DNA of 64,000 bases, from NCBI RefSeq assembly GCF_037940415.1, contig NZ_CP149798.1, positions 682,001-746,000 on the forward strand, written 5' to 3'. The notes beneath the pieces are model-generated. The model had not been told where the DNA came from. It saw only the letters and a program-made list of their open reading frames with translations, and did not search any database. Source of the DNA: Streptomyces sp. f51. Lineage in GTDB: Bacteria; Actinomycetota; Actinomycetes; Streptomycetales; Streptomycetaceae. Shown here piece by piece: positions 9,372-18,434 of this stretch. The translations under genes were made by a program, and so were the position numbers. Position 1 is the first letter of the stretch; every line of letters begins with the position of its first letter.

Positions 9372-9439
9372 GCCAAGCGGCCGCGCGGCCGGACGGCGGG
9401 CTCCGGCCCCACCCCCCACCTACGAAAGGCCAACTCTCC

Positions 9440-10039
9440 ATGGAGCGAGCACGGTCGTTCCCGAGCCGCCGCCGGCTGCTCAAGGGAGCAGCCCTCGCGG
9501 CCCTCCCCTACGCGTTGCTCCCCGACGTCAAGGCGTCCGCGCAGCCGGCGGCCGTCGACTATCCGGGCGCCGAATGGATTCCGGCGACGGGCTCCAACTA
9601 CACCGCCTCCGACCGCCCCTACAGCTACGAACTCGACTACGTGGTCATCCACGTCACCCAGGCCTCGTACGTCACGACCCTGTCCATCTTCCAGAATCCG
9701 CAGAAGAAGGTGTCCGCCCACTACCTCGTGCGTTCGGGCGACGGCCATGTCACCCAGTGCGTGAGGGAGCGCGACGTCGCCTGGCACGCGGGCAACTGGG
9801 ACTACAACACCAGAAGCATCGGCATCGAGCACGAGGGCTGGGTGGACCGGCCCGCGTACTTCACCGACGCGCTGTACGAGGAATCGGCCAAGCTCACCGC
9901 AGCGATCTGCGACCAGTACGGGATCCCCAAGGACCGCGCCCACATCCTCGGTCACTACGAGGTGCCGGGCACCGATCACACCGATCCCGGGCCGAACTGG
10001 GACTGGACGCGCTACATCCGGCTCGTCAACTTCGCCTGA
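9440..10039 (+). CDS. Tat-exported N-acetylmuramoyl-L-alanine amidase (PGRP/amidase_2)
   Basis: A 199-residue secreted zinc amidase that cleaves the bond between N-acetylmuramic acid and L-alanine in peptidoglycan. The N-terminus carries a twin-arginine signal (SRRRLLKGAALAALPYALL, residues 9-27), so it is exported folded. Zinc-ligand candidates are His71 (DYVVIHVTQ), His180 and Asp182 (VPGTDHTDPGPNWDW), the arrangement of T7 lysozyme/PGRP amidases with Asp as the third ligand; AHYLVRSGDG supplies the conserved Tyr. No separate cell-wall-binding domain is present, so it is a minimal catalytic enzyme. A hairpin follows the stop. Likely roles are cell wall remodelling or scavenging. Confidence 0.92.
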   Translation: MERARSFPSRRRLLKGAALAALPYALLPDVKASAQPAAVDYPGAEWIPATGSNYTASDRPYSYELDYVVIHVTQASYVTTLSIFQNPQKKVSAHYLVRSGDGHVTQCVRERDVAWHAGNWDYNTRSIGIEHEGWVDRPAYFTDALYEESAKLTAAICDQYGIPKDRAHILGHYEVPGTDHTDPGPNWDWTRYIRLVNFA

Positions 10040-10047
10040 CCTGGGGC

Positions 10048-10081
10048 GCCTCGTGGCGACCCGGGCGGGGCGCCGCGAGGC
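10048..10081. terminator. Hairpin after the amidase gene
   Basis: An 11-bp stem with one G-U type mismatch (10048-10058 with 10071-10081) and a 12-nt loop, starting 8 bp after the amidase stop codon. It probably separates this gene from the regulator gene downstream. Confidence 0.65.
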
Positions 10082-10136
10082 ACCGGGCGGAAGGGGAGCG
10101 TCACACGGGTTGTCCAGGCCCGCACCGGGAGTGACG

Positions 10137-11474
10137 ATGGGACCCAGTCGCATCGCCTTCCGGGAGGCCGAGTTGACCGATCCTTGGGTGGCCCTGGAAC
10201 CGGGGACCGATCCCGCCGAGCGGGGTCGGCTGCTGCGCCGCGCGTACGAGTCGTTCGCCGAGGCCGGCACGGTGCCGCGGCCGGTGCGTGCCGTGGTGGC
10301 GGAGTCGTGGCGGCGGTCGGCTCGGGCCGGCGTCGTGCCGGAGGGCGCCGCGAGGGTGGAGCTCATGGACGGGGAACTCGGCTCCTACCGCGCGGAGCAT
10401 CCGCTCGCGCGGGTGATGCCGCTCTTCCGGGAGCTCATGGGGACGTTCGCGGCGGACGGGGAGCACCTCCTGGCCGTGTGCGACGCGCAGGGCAGGCTTC
10501 TGTGGGTGGAGGGCCATCCGGGAACGCGGCGGGAGGCCGGACGGATGAACTTCGTTCCGGGCGCGCGGTGGTCGGAGTCGGCGGTCGGCACGAACGCGCC
10601 GGGCACGGCGGTCGCCGTCGACCGGCCGGTGCAGGTGTTCGCGGCCGAGCACTTCATCCGGCGTGTGCAGCCCTGGACGTGTGCGGCGGCGCCCGTGCAC
10701 GATCCGCGGACGGGACGCGTGCTCGGTGCGGTGGACATCACCGGCGGGGACGGGCTCGCGCATCCGCACAGCCTCGGCTTCGTCCAGGCGGTGGCGCGGG
10801 CCGCCGAGGCGCACCTGGCGCTGCTGGCGCCGCCGCGCGCCCTGGCCGACTCGCTTGAACTGACCGCCCTGGGGCGGGACGAGGCGCAACTGGTCGCGGA
10901 CGGCCGGAAGATCAGGCTCAGCCGCAGGCACAGCGAGATCCTCGTGCTGCTGGCCCGGCACCCCGAAGGTCTGACCGGGGACGAGTTGCAGTGCGCGCTG
11001 TACGAGGACGAGTCGGTGACGCCCGTGACGCTGCGGGCCGAACTGGCTCGGCTGCGCAGGATCCTCGGCCCTGGCCTGCTGGGTTCGCGTCCGTACCGAC
11101 TCACCCGGGCGGTCGAGTCCGATGCGGCGGTGGTGGAGCGGCGGCTCGGGACCGGCGCGGTGACGGCGGCCGCGGCGGTGTACGCGGGACCGTTGCTGCC
11201 GGGTTCGACGGCACCGGCGGTGGTGCGGCTGCGGCGGAGGCTCGCCGACGGGCTGCGGACGGCGATCATCGCCCGGCGGGACCCCGATCTGCTGGCCGAC
11301 TGGGTCCGTGCGCCGTGGGGCGAGGACGATCTGGTCGTCTGGCGGGCGCTGTCCGCGCTGCGTCCGGCGGCGTCCGTGCACGCGCGCCTGGCCGAGCTGG
11401 AGTCCGAACAGGGCGCACCGGTGGGATGGGCGCGCTCCGCTCGCGAGGCCCGGGTCCGGCAGCGGCCGCGCTGA
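10137..11474 (+). CDS. GAF-domain transcriptional regulator (AcoR-like, without AAA+ domain)
   Basis: A 445-residue regulator. The N-terminal part (about residues 20-240) resembles the sensor half of AcoR/sigma-54-type activators: RPVRAVVAESWRRSARAGV, then a GAF-like stretch with LLAVCDAQGRLLWVEGHPG, WSESAVGTNAPGTAV and GRVLGAVDITGG. The AAA+ domain is missing. Instead the C-terminal half has a winged-helix-like region (SRRHSEILVLLARHPEGLTG through ELARLRRILG). Such proteins in actinobacteria commonly sit next to aldehyde dehydrogenase genes, as here (aldehyde dehydrogenase 143 bp downstream). It is the best candidate to bind the GCAAC-N6-GCAACGTCCGGG elements at 11533 and 54486. The ATG at 10137 is chosen over a GTG two codons upstream. 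Confidence 0.82.
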   Translation: MGPSRIAFREAELTDPWVALEPGTDPAERGRLLRRAYESFAEAGTVPRPVRAVVAESWRRSARAGVVPEGAARVELMDGELGSYRAEHPLARVMPLFRELMGTFAADGEHLLAVCDAQGRLLWVEGHPGTRREAGRMNFVPGARWSESAVGTNAPGTAVAVDRPVQVFAAEHFIRRVQPWTCAAAPVHDPRTGRVLGAVDITGGDGLAHPHSLGFVQAVARAAEAHLALLAPPRALADSLELTALGRDEAQLVADGRKIRLSRRHSEILVLLARHPEGLTGDELQCALYEDESVTPVTLRAELARLRRILGPGLLGSRPYRLTRAVESDAAVVERRLGTGAVTAAAAVYAGPLLPGSTAPAVVRLRRRLADGLRTAIIARRDPDLLADWVRAPWGEDDLVVWRALSALRPAASVHARLAELESEQGAPVGWARSAREARVRQRPR

Positions 11475-11532
11475 CGCCGTGAGGTCGGGCCTCGCCCTCC
11501 GGAGGCAGAGCGGGCGGCGGTTGCGGGGTCGC

Positions 11533-11555
11533 GCAACGTCGTTGCAACGTCCGGG
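11533..11555 (+). promoter_or_regulatory. Candidate operator GCAAC-N6-GCAACGTCCGGG (aldehyde dehydrogenase promoter)
   Basis: Two GCAAC direct repeats with an 11-bp period are followed by GTCCGGG, 62 bp upstream of the aldehyde dehydrogenase ATG. The left part, GCAACGTCGTTGC (11533-11545), is also a perfect odd palindrome. The same GCAAC-N6-GCAACGTCCGGG string occurs 46 bp upstream of the DUF779 gene (54486-54508). Likely bound by the adjacent GAF-domain regulator. Confidence 0.6.
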
Positions 11556-11617
11556 TTCCTAGCCTCGCGGCGAGAGCTGCCCAACGGCGGGCAGCGCTTC
11601 CCCGGGAGGCAACCAGC

Positions 11618-13141
11618 ATGACCCGTTACGCGGCGCCCGGCAGCGAAGGCGCGATCGTCTCCTACCAGGCGCGGTACGACCACTTCATCGGCGGAGAGTA
11701 CGTGGCGCCGGCTCGCGGACAGTACTTCGAGAACCCGAGCCCGTTGAACGGGCAGCCGTTCACGGAGGTCGCGCGAGGCACGGCCGAGGACGTGGAGCGC
11801 GCGCTGGACGCGGCCCACGCGGCGGCACCCGCGTGGGGGCGCACGTCCGTGACCGCCCGCGCCGACATCCTGCTCAAGATCGCCGACCGGATGGAGGCGA
11901 ACCTGGAGAAGCTGGCGGTCGCGGAGACCTGGGAGAACGGCAAGCCGGTCCGCGAGACGCTGGCGGCCGACATCCCGCTCGCGATCGACCACTTCCGCTA
12001 CTTCGCGGGGGCCATCCGGGCTCAGGAGGGCGCGCTCAGCGAGGTCGACGACGACACCGTCGCGTACCACTTCCACGAGCCGCTGGGCGTGGTCGCGCAG
12101 ATCATTCCGTGGAACTTCCCCATCCTGATGGCGGTGTGGAAGCTGGCTCCGGCGCTCGCGGCCGGCAACGCGGTGGTCATCAAGCCGGCCGAGCAGACAC
12201 CGGCGTCCATCCACTACCTGATGAGCCTGATCTCGGACCTGATCCCGCCGGGTGTGGTGAACATCGTCAACGGCTTCGGAGTGGAGGCGGGCAAGCCGCT
12301 GGCCTCCAGCGCGCGGGTGGCGAAGGTCGCGTTCACGGGTGAGACCACCACGGGGCGGCTGATCATGCAGTACGCCTCGGAGAACATCAAGCCGGTCACG
12401 CTGGAGCTGGGCGGGAAGTCCCCGAACATCTTCTTCGACGACGTGTGGGCGCAGAACGACGACTTCCGTGACAAGGCGCTCGAGGGCTTCACGATGTTCG
12501 CGCTCAACCAGGGCGAGGTGTGCACGTGCCCCTCGCGTGCCCTCGTCCAGCGCGGCCACTACCGCGAGTTCATGGAGGCGGCGGTCGCCCGTACCGAGCT
12601 CATCAAGCCCGGTCACCCGCTCGACACGGACACGATGATCGGCGCCCAGGCGTCCAACGACCAGTTGGAGAAGATCCTCTCCTATCTGGACATCGGCCGG
12701 CAGGAGGGCGCCAAGGTCCTCACGGGCGGTGAACGCATCGAGCACGACGGGGAGTTGAAGGGCGGTTACTACGTCCAGCCGACGATCTTCGAGGGCGACA
12801 ACCGGATGCGGATCTTCCAGGAGGAGATCTTCGGCCCGGTCGTCTCGGTGACGTCCTTCGACGACTTCGACGACGCCATCAAGATCGCGAACGACACGCT
12901 GTACGGGCTGGGCGCGGGTGTGTGGACGCGGGACATCAACACCGCCTACAGGGCGGGGCGTTCCATCCAGGCCGGCCGCGTCTGGACCAACTGCTACCAC
13001 GCGTATCCGGCACATGCGGCGTTCGGCGGCTACAAGCAGTCCGGCATCGGCCGGGAGAACCACAAGATGATGCTGGAGCACTACCAGCAGACGAAGAACC
13101 TGCTGGTGAGCTACTCACCGAAGAAGCTGGGCTTCTTCTAG
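11618..13141 (+). CDS. Aldehyde dehydrogenase (acetaldehyde dehydrogenase, ExaC-like)
   Basis: A 507-residue NAD(P)+-dependent aldehyde dehydrogenase that oxidises aldehydes to acids; the closest well-known subgroup is the acetaldehyde/ExaC type used in ethanol and short alcohol oxidation. The catalytic Cys lies in [13 protein letters not shown] and the general-base Glu in [13 protein letters not shown]. The cofactor-binding region includes [20 protein letters not shown] and [11 protein letters not shown]. It follows the GAF-domain regulator gene and carries the tandem GCAAC element in its promoter. The DUF779 gene at 54555, a frequent genomic neighbour of this enzyme in other bacteria, shares the element. 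A strong hairpin terminates the transcript. Confidence 0.95.
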   Translation: MTRYAAPGSEGAIVSYQARYDHFIGGEYVAPARGQYFENPSPLNGQPFTEVARGTAEDVERALDAAHAAAPAWGRTSVTARADILLKIADRMEANLEKLAVAETWENGKPVRETLAADIPLAIDHFRYFAGAIRAQEGALSEVDDDTVAYHFHEPLGVVAQIIPWNFPILMAVWKLAPALAAGNAVVIKPAEQTPASIHYLMSLISDLIPPGVVNIVNGFGVEAGKPLASSARVAKVAFTGETTTGRLIMQYASENIKPVTLELGGKSPNIFFDDVWAQNDDFRDKALEGFTMFALNQGEVCTCPSRALVQRGHYREFMEAAVARTELIKPGHPLDTDTMIGAQASNDQLEKILSYLDIGRQEGAKVLTGGERIEHDGELKGGYYVQPTIFEGDNRMRIFQEEIFGPVVSVTSFDDFDDAIKIANDTLYGLGAGVWTRDINTAYRAGRSIQAGRVWTNCYHAYPAHAAFGGYKQSGIGRENHKMMLEHYQQTKNLLVSYSPKKLGFF

Positions 13142-13146
13142 AGGCT

Positions 13147-13193
13147 CATGCCGGTTGCCTGGAGCCTTGGCCGGACTCCAGGCAACCGGCATG
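13147..13193. terminator. Strong hairpin terminator after aldehyde dehydrogenase
   Basis: A perfect 18-bp stem (13147-13164 with 13176-13193) and an 11-nt loop, starting 5 bp after the stop codon. Confidence 0.9.
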
Positions 13194-13343
13194 ACCAGAG
13201 TGCGGAGAAGTCCTGATCGGGAACCCGGGAGAAGTTCTCGCAAACGCTCGCGCACATCCGGAACCCCTCACCGTGCGGCCGGCCATGGCCACCCGCGCTC
13301 CTCCACGCCGATCCGGCCGAGCCGAACGCGAGATGATCCGACG

Positions 13344-13565
13344 ATGTCCGAAGACGTGCAGCAGGCCGAGGGCGGCTCGTTCGACGATGATCTGCTCCAC
13401 GCGGTCATCACCAGAAAGCCAGAGGCATGGGCCACAGCCCCGGAGCCGGCTCACGAACTCAAGGAAGCCGTCTCCGTCCTGGCCGGCGTCTCGCGCTACC
13501 TGCGGCAGGACATCGACGCGTTCCTCTCGGCCGTGCCCGGCGGTGCGTCCGACAGCGGGGTATGA
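13344..13565 (+). CDS. Small hypothetical protein (73 aa)
   Basis: A short frame starting MSEDVQQAEGGSFDDDLL with an Ala/Glu-rich amphipathic C-terminal half (ELKEAVSVLAGVSRYLRQDI). No signal peptide or membrane segment. Third positions are G/C-biased at the ends but less so in the middle (AGA, AAG, CCA, GCA codons). The ribosome site is weak. It sits alone between the aldehyde dehydrogenase terminator and the metallophosphoesterase gene. I do not recognise it; it may be real or chance. Confidence 0.4.
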   Translation: MSEDVQQAEGGSFDDDLLHAVITRKPEAWATAPEPAHELKEAVSVLAGVSRYLRQDIDAFLSAVPGGASDSGV

Positions 13566-13753
13566 CCTCGTGCGACGCCGTACGTCGTCGGACGTCACTT
13601 GGGGCAGACCAAACGCCCCGTCAAGAGGGCCCGCGGAGTCCCGGCAGCCCGGCGGGAACCCTTCGCCCCGACGGCCCGGGCACACCCGTCCGGCCCGCCC
13701 CGGGGTGACCGGATACAGTGCGCGGGACGGCCGTCCGGTCAGAGAGGGGAAGC

Positions 13754-14974
13754 GTGACCGACACCAGCAACACCCGTCCCGCCGACAGCGAGGCGCGGGA
13801 GCGGCCGAGCCGGCTGCACCGTCTGATGCGCTTCATCCCACTGATCGCCCCCGTCCTGCTGTGGGCCGTGCCGTGCTGGGTGCTGCTGTACAGCGGACAG
13901 CACTGGCCGCTGCCCGTCACGCTCGCCGGTACCGCCCTGTTCGTCCTCGGTCTCGTCGGCATGCCGCTCGCGATGGTGCGCGGCCACGGCCGGCGTCAGC
14001 AGGACCGGCTGGCGATCGTCGGTGACACCCTGCTGGGCGCGAGCTGGATCCTGTTCACCTGGTCCGTGCTGCTCAGCGTCCTGTTGCGGCTCGCCCTGGC
14101 CCTGGCCGGGGTGGGCGAGGGCCAGGACCGGGCCCGGATCGTCACGTGGGCCGTCCTCGGTGTCACCGCCGTCCTGCTCGCCTGGGGATACGCCGAGGCA
14201 CGCCGCGTCCCCCGCGTGCGCCGCCTGGACGTGCAACTCCCGCGGCTGGGTGCCGGGCTGGACGGCACCCGTGTCGTCCTCATCACCGACACCCACTACG
14301 GCCCGCTCGACCGCGCCCGCTGGTCGGAGCGGGTGTGCGAGAAGGTCAACACCCTGGAAGCCGACCTGGTCTGCCACACCGGCGACATAGCGGACGGCAC
14401 CGCCGAGCGCCGTCGTGCCCAGGCCGCCCCGCTCGGCACCGTCGAGGCGACCCGGGCCCGGGTGTACGTCACCGGCAACCACGAGTACTACCGCGAGGCC
14501 CAGGGCTGGGTCGACCTGATGGACGAGTTGGGCTGGGAGCCGCTGCGCAACCGCCATGTGCTGCTCGAACGCGGAGGCGACACCCTCGTGGTCGCCGGTG
14601 TGGACGACGTCACCGCCGAGTCCTCGGGCCTGGCGGGCCACCGTGCCCACCTCGACGGAGCCCTGGACGGCGCCGACCCCGAGCTGCCCGTCCTTCTCCT
14701 GGCGCACCAGCCCAAGTTCATCGACCGGGCGGCGGCCGCGGGGATCGACCTCCAGCTCTCCGGCCACACCCACGGCGGCCAGATCTGGCCCTTCCACCAC
14801 CTGGTCCGCATCGACCAGCCCACCGTCGCCGGCCTCAGCCGGCACGGCGACCGTACGCTCCTGTACACCAGCCGTGGCACGGGATTCTGGGGCCCGCCGT
14901 TCCGCGTCTTCGCCCCCAGCGAGATCACCCTGCTCGTGCTCCGCTCCCCGCAGGCGTCCGTCTCACCGCGGTAG
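13754..14974 (+). CDS. Membrane-anchored metallophosphoesterase (YkuE/YaeI-like)
   Basis: A 406-residue protein with four predicted membrane helices in the first ~165 residues, then a calcineurin-like phosphoesterase domain. All metal-binding blocks are present in order: LITDTHYGPLD, DLVCHTGDIADG, VTGNHEYY and LSGHTHGGQIWPFHH, with LLLAHQPKF between. The family includes UDP-2,3-diacylglucosamine-hydrolase-like and phosphodiesterase members at the membrane; the Streptomyces substrate is not known. The GTG at 13754 is chosen for its excellent ribosome site (GAGAGGGGAAGC). Convergent with the methyltransferase gene, with only 9 bp between them. Confidence 0.88.
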   Translation: MTDTSNTRPADSEARERPSRLHRLMRFIPLIAPVLLWAVPCWVLLYSGQHWPLPVTLAGTALFVLGLVGMPLAMVRGHGRRQQDRLAIVGDTLLGASWILFTWSVLLSVLLRLALALAGVGEGQDRARIVTWAVLGVTAVLLAWGYAEARRVPRVRRLDVQLPRLGAGLDGTRVVLITDTHYGPLDRARWSERVCEKVNTLEADLVCHTGDIADGTAERRRAQAAPLGTVEATRARVYVTGNHEYYREAQGWVDLMDELGWEPLRNRHVLLERGGDTLVVAGVDDVTAESSGLAGHRAHLDGALDGADPELPVLLLAHQPKFIDRAAAAGIDLQLSGHTHGGQIWPFHHLVRIDQPTVAGLSRHGDRTLLYTSRGTGFWGPPFRVFAPSEITLLVLRSPQASVSPR

Positions 14975-14983
14975 CACCGGGCG

Positions 14984-15802
14984 CTAGGCGGTCGGCGTCT
15001 CCCGGATCACGGCGAAGAGTGCCCGGTCCGTGGGGAGGCCGTCGGCGTCGAACGCGCGGTGCCGGCCGAGGTGTTCGACCCGGCCGCCCGCGCAGTTCTT
15101 CTCCAGGTACTCCGTGAGCCAGGCGTCGGGCGTGGGCACCATGCGCGGCAGCCCGAACGACCCGGGCATCTCGTCCTCGCCGCTGTCGAAGAACATCACC
15201 TTGCCGGTCCGGGTCCAGAGTTCCCGCAGCAGCTGAGTGGCGGTGTCGAGGCCCAGCTCCCGTACGAGGTGGTGCCACAGGGACAGCAGGAGGGTGCAGT
15301 CCGTCGCCGGCAGCAGCCCGACCGTGTCGGGGCGGAACTCGAGACTCATCACCGCCACGTTGGCGAGTCCGTTCCGGCGCACGGCCGTCATCGCCGTCCG
15401 GACGCATTTCGGGTCGGCCTCCAGGGCGACGGAGGGTATCCCGCGCTGGCCGAGCCTGATCGGGAAGTAGCCGACGTTCGCGCCCACGTCCAGCGCGCTC
15501 TGCACTCCGAGCCGCTCGACCAGGGGTGCCATCGCCGTCCAGCGCGACCCCGTACCGACGGATCGTTTGGCCTTCCGCACGTGCACACCGGGAACCGGCT
15601 GATAGACGCCGTCGGGCAGCGCGTCGAGCTTGAGCCGGAACAGATCGATCCCGTCGTCGAGCACGCGGCGCGCCTCGTGCAGGAAGCGAAGCGCGGGGAA
15701 TCGCTGATGCAGGCGCACCATGCGCGTGGAGCTCTGAGTTCCTGCCAACTGGTCCACGGGTACCTCTGTCGACTGGCGATAGGTGGTCGCTCGAAGTGCC
15801 AT
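14984..15802 (-). CDS. Class I SAM-dependent methyltransferase
   Basis: A 272-residue protein with a Rossmann-type methyltransferase core. Motif I is ALDVGANVGYFPIRL (about residues 103-117), followed by the acidic VALEAD end of strand beta-2. LLSLWHHLVRE and VMFFDSGEDEMPGSFGLP belong to later strands and a possible catalytic region. It resembles FkbM-like or small-molecule/glycan methyltransferases in general layout, but no acceptor can be assigned. It is divergent from the first of two FemAB-like genes, with a 181-bp gap that probably holds both promoters. Confidence 0.75.
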   Translation of the reverse strand: MALRATTYRQSTEVPVDQLAGTQSSTRMVRLHQRFPALRFLHEARRVLDDGIDLFRLKLDALPDGVYQPVPGVHVRKAKRSVGTGSRWTAMAPLVERLGVQSALDVGANVGYFPIRLGQRGIPSVALEADPKCVRTAMTAVRRNGLANVAVMSLEFRPDTVGLLPATDCTLLLSLWHHLVRELGLDTATQLLRELWTRTGKVMFFDSGEDEMPGSFGLPRMVPTPDAWLTEYLEKNCAGGRVEHLGRHRAFDADGLPTDRALFAVIRETPTA

Positions 15803-15983
15803 GCCACAGCAACAAAACCGTACCTTTCACGTCAATCCCCCACAATCGGGCCGAGCCGAACCGAAGCACCTGCGCCCCTGCCCGAGGTGCGGCCCGTTGA
15901 GCGGCGGAGGACTCTTGAAGGGACCCTTGAACGGGGGAAGGTTCGGAACGCCCACCGTCCGCGACGCGTGAGGAACTGGCGCC

Positions 15984-17063
15984 ATGCGCATTTCGGGCCC
16001 TCGGACCTCGTCGATCCGCGACTCTCTCCAGGTGACGACTCCGGCGCCTCGGGGCGCGTGGCAGCGCCTGGTCGACGAGAGCGACGAGGCACTGATCACC
16101 CAGACCCCTGGCTGGCTGGACTGCATCTGCGCGACGGATTCCTACGACGACGCCAGCCGCTTCTACGAGTTCGGCGGTTCGGGCGGCCTCGTCGTGCCGC
16201 TGGCCCGCCGACGCGGTTGGCCCGCCCGTCTGATCGCGCAGGACGCCTGGCCCTCCGAGTGGGGTATCGGCGCCCCGGTCGCCACCGAGGCGCCCGCCCC
16301 GCGGCACGCGCGTGCCGTCTTCGAGGACCTGGCCCGGCTGCCCGCGAATCGCGTCTCCGTACGGTTCGGGCCGAACGCGGACCCCGTGTGGCGTTCCGCG
16401 GTGCCCCCCGCCTTCACGACCCTGCCCCACACGACGTACATCCTGGATCTCGGGGGCGGCTTCGGCGATGTGTGGGGCCAGTTCAAGGGATCGGTCAGAA
16501 CGGCGGTGCGCAAGGGCGAGAAGGCGGGGGTCGAGGTGGAGGTCGACCGCACCGGGCGCCTGGTGCCGGCCTTCTACGCGCTCTACCAGCACTCGATCGC
16601 CCGTTGGGCGCAGCAGGCGAACGAGCCGCTGGCGCTCGCCCGCTGGCGCAGGAACCGGATCGACCCGCTGCGCAAGTTCCAGACCGTCGCCGAGACGTTC
16701 GCGGATTCCTGCGCCGTGTGGCTCGCCTCGTACGAGGGCCGGCCCGTGGCGGCCATCATGGTGCTCCACCACGGACCTCACGCCAAGTACTGGCGGAGCG
16801 GGATGATCAAGGAACTGGCGCATCCGATCCGCGCCACCACGCTGCTGCACAAGCTCGCCATCGAGGACGCCTGTGCGGCCGGTTGCCGCTTCTACCACTT
16901 CGGCGACTCCGCGCCGGACTCCTCGGTGAGCGTCTTCAAGGAACGGCTCGGCGCCCGTGGCCATCCGTCGTTCGGCTACCGCAGGGAGGTGCTTCCCCTG
17001 ACGGCGGGCGATCAGCTGCTGCGCGGTGCGGTGAAGCGTCTCATCGGCTTCAAGGACGAGTGA
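15984..17063 (+). CDS. FemAB/GNAT-like acyltransferase (paralogue 1)
   Basis: A 359-residue protein with the double-GNAT layout of FemAB/BioF2-like aminoacyl or acyl transferases. The conserved core includes WGQFKGSVRTAVRKGEKAG, then YALYQHSIARWAQQ and the acceptor/CoA-binding half with GRPVAAIMVLHHGPHAKYW. AIEDACAAGCRFYHFGDSAP and VSVFKERLGARG near the end correspond to the family's C-terminal helix region. Cytoplasmic; no signal peptide or TM. It shares the same order of motifs with the next gene, so the two arose by tandem duplication. FemX relatives add amino acids to lipid II; BioF2-type relatives modify glycans. The actual substrate is unknown. Confidence 0.75.
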   Translation: MRISGPRTSSIRDSLQVTTPAPRGAWQRLVDESDEALITQTPGWLDCICATDSYDDASRFYEFGGSGGLVVPLARRRGWPARLIAQDAWPSEWGIGAPVATEAPAPRHARAVFEDLARLPANRVSVRFGPNADPVWRSAVPPAFTTLPHTTYILDLGGGFGDVWGQFKGSVRTAVRKGEKAGVEVEVDRTGRLVPAFYALYQHSIARWAQQANEPLALARWRRNRIDPLRKFQTVAETFADSCAVWLASYEGRPVAAIMVLHHGPHAKYWRSGMIKELAHPIRATTLLHKLAIEDACAAGCRFYHFGDSAPDSSVSVFKERLGARGHPSFGYRREVLPLTAGDQLLRGAVKRLIGFKDE

Positions 17064-17110
17064 CGGCCGATCCCATCGGAGCGCCGGACCCGGATGACAC
17101 CCCGCGCCGC

Positions 17111-17178
17111 CGGGACCCCGGACCGGGTCTCACCCGACACCCACCGGGACCCCGGACCGGGTCGCACCCGACACCCAC
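17111..17178. repeat. Tandem 34-bp repeat (two copies)
   Basis: Two nearly identical 34-bp units beginning CGGGACCCCGGACCGGGT, at 17111-17144 and 17145-17178, lie between the two FemAB-like paralogues. Each unit has an internal partial palindrome. Probably a duplication or slippage product. Confidence 0.8.
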
Positions 17179-17284
17179 CGAGATGCCCGGCCCCGGCGCC
17201 CCGCCTAGCATCGGACATGGGCACGTGGGTCCTCGGTCCGCGAGCGTCGTCCTCGCGGGGCCCCTCGCCCGGCGGGAGAGGCCC

Positions 17285-18367
17285 GTGAACGCACCTGCTC
17301 AACTCCTCATCGACACCCCGGCCGGTCTCGCGCAGATCACCACACCGGCTCCACGTGACGTCTGGTGGGAGTTGGCGGGCAAGGACCAGGACACCAACCC
17401 CAGCCAGACCCCGTTCTGGCTTGACTGCCTGTGCGCCACCGGGCCGTATCGCGACGCGAGCCGCCTCTACGAGTTCGAGACGGGCCGGCGGCTCGTGCTC
17501 CCCCTCGTGGCCCGAAGGCATCTGCCCCGGATCCTGGGCGCGGAGGAGTCCTGGCCGGCCCAGTGGGGCATCGGAGGGCCGGTGTGCCCGGAGGGTGTGA
17601 GTGCGGCGGAGGCTCGCGCGGTGTTCGCCGACCTCGCGCGGCTGCGCGCGCTCCAGGTCGCCGTACGGCTGCGTCCCGCGGACCAGGCCGTGTGGGCCGG
17701 CGCGGCGACCGGATTCGACGTCCAGCCCCACATGACCCAGATGGTGAACCTCGACGGCGGCTTCGGCACCGTGTGGGACCGGCGGTTCGGACGTCGTATG
17801 CGACGGGAGGTCCGCCGGGCCGAGCGCTCGGACGTCGAGACCGAGGTGGACCGCACCGGCCGGCTCGTTCCGGTCTTCTACGACCTGTACCGGAAGTCGA
17901 TCGTGCGCTGGGCCGAACAGCAGCACGAGCCGCTGGCGTTGGCCCGGTGGCGCAGAACCCGGGAGTTCCCCGTGCGGCGGCTGGAGGCGGTGGCCGCGCG
18001 GTTCGGTGAGGGGTGCGCGATCTGGATGGCCTGGCGCGGCGGTGAACCCGCCGGGGCGTGCATCGTGCTGCGGCACGGCGGGCACGCCAAGATGTGGCGC
18101 AGCGCCATGGACCGGGAACTGGCCCATCCCGTCCGGGCCGTCCCGTTCCTGTACCGGCTCGCGATCGAGGACGCGTGCGACGCGGCCTGCCGGACGTTCG
18201 ACATGGGAGAGTCCGCCCCGGGGTCCTCCCTCGCGGAGTTCAAGGCGGGTTTCGGGGCGGAGAGCTTCCCCTCCCCCCGCCTGCTCCGGGAACGCCTCCC
18301 CGTCTCGGCGGCCGATCGCCGGCTGCGGACGGCCGTCAAACGCCTGATCCGCTTTCAGGATCCCTGA
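17285..18367 (+). CDS. FemAB/GNAT-like acyltransferase (paralogue 2)
   Basis: A 360-residue paralogue of the preceding gene with the same motif order: TPFWLDCLCATGPYRDASRL, WGIGGPVCPEG, DRRFGRRMRREVRRAERS, HEPLALARWRRTREF, IVLRHGGHAKMWRSAM and FDMGESAPGSSLAEFKAGF. The GTG start at 17285 has a strong GGGAGAGG ribosome site. It is convergent with the phosphoesterase gene. Keeping two divergent copies side by side suggests that they act on consecutive acceptors or different donors, as FemX/FemA/FemB do in other Gram-positive bacteria. That is inference. Confidence 0.75.
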   Translation: MNAPAQLLIDTPAGLAQITTPAPRDVWWELAGKDQDTNPSQTPFWLDCLCATGPYRDASRLYEFETGRRLVLPLVARRHLPRILGAEESWPAQWGIGGPVCPEGVSAAEARAVFADLARLRALQVAVRLRPADQAVWAGAATGFDVQPHMTQMVNLDGGFGTVWDRRFGRRMRREVRRAERSDVETEVDRTGRLVPVFYDLYRKSIVRWAEQQHEPLALARWRRTREFPVRRLEAVAARFGEGCAIWMAWRGGEPAGACIVLRHGGHAKMWRSAMDRELAHPVRAVPFLYRLAIEDACDAACRTFDMGESAPGSSLAEFKAGFGAESFPSPRLLRERLPVSAADRRLRTAVKRLIRFQDP

Positions 18368-18434
18368 GAGCGCCTCGACCTGTACGCCCCCGAGAGCGCC
18401 CCCGCACGACCCCGAGGGCGCCTCGTTCGGGTCG

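Noticed and set aside
17111..17178. Transposon ends or attachment site
   Set aside because: Only a two-copy direct tandem; no transposase, integrase or target duplication.
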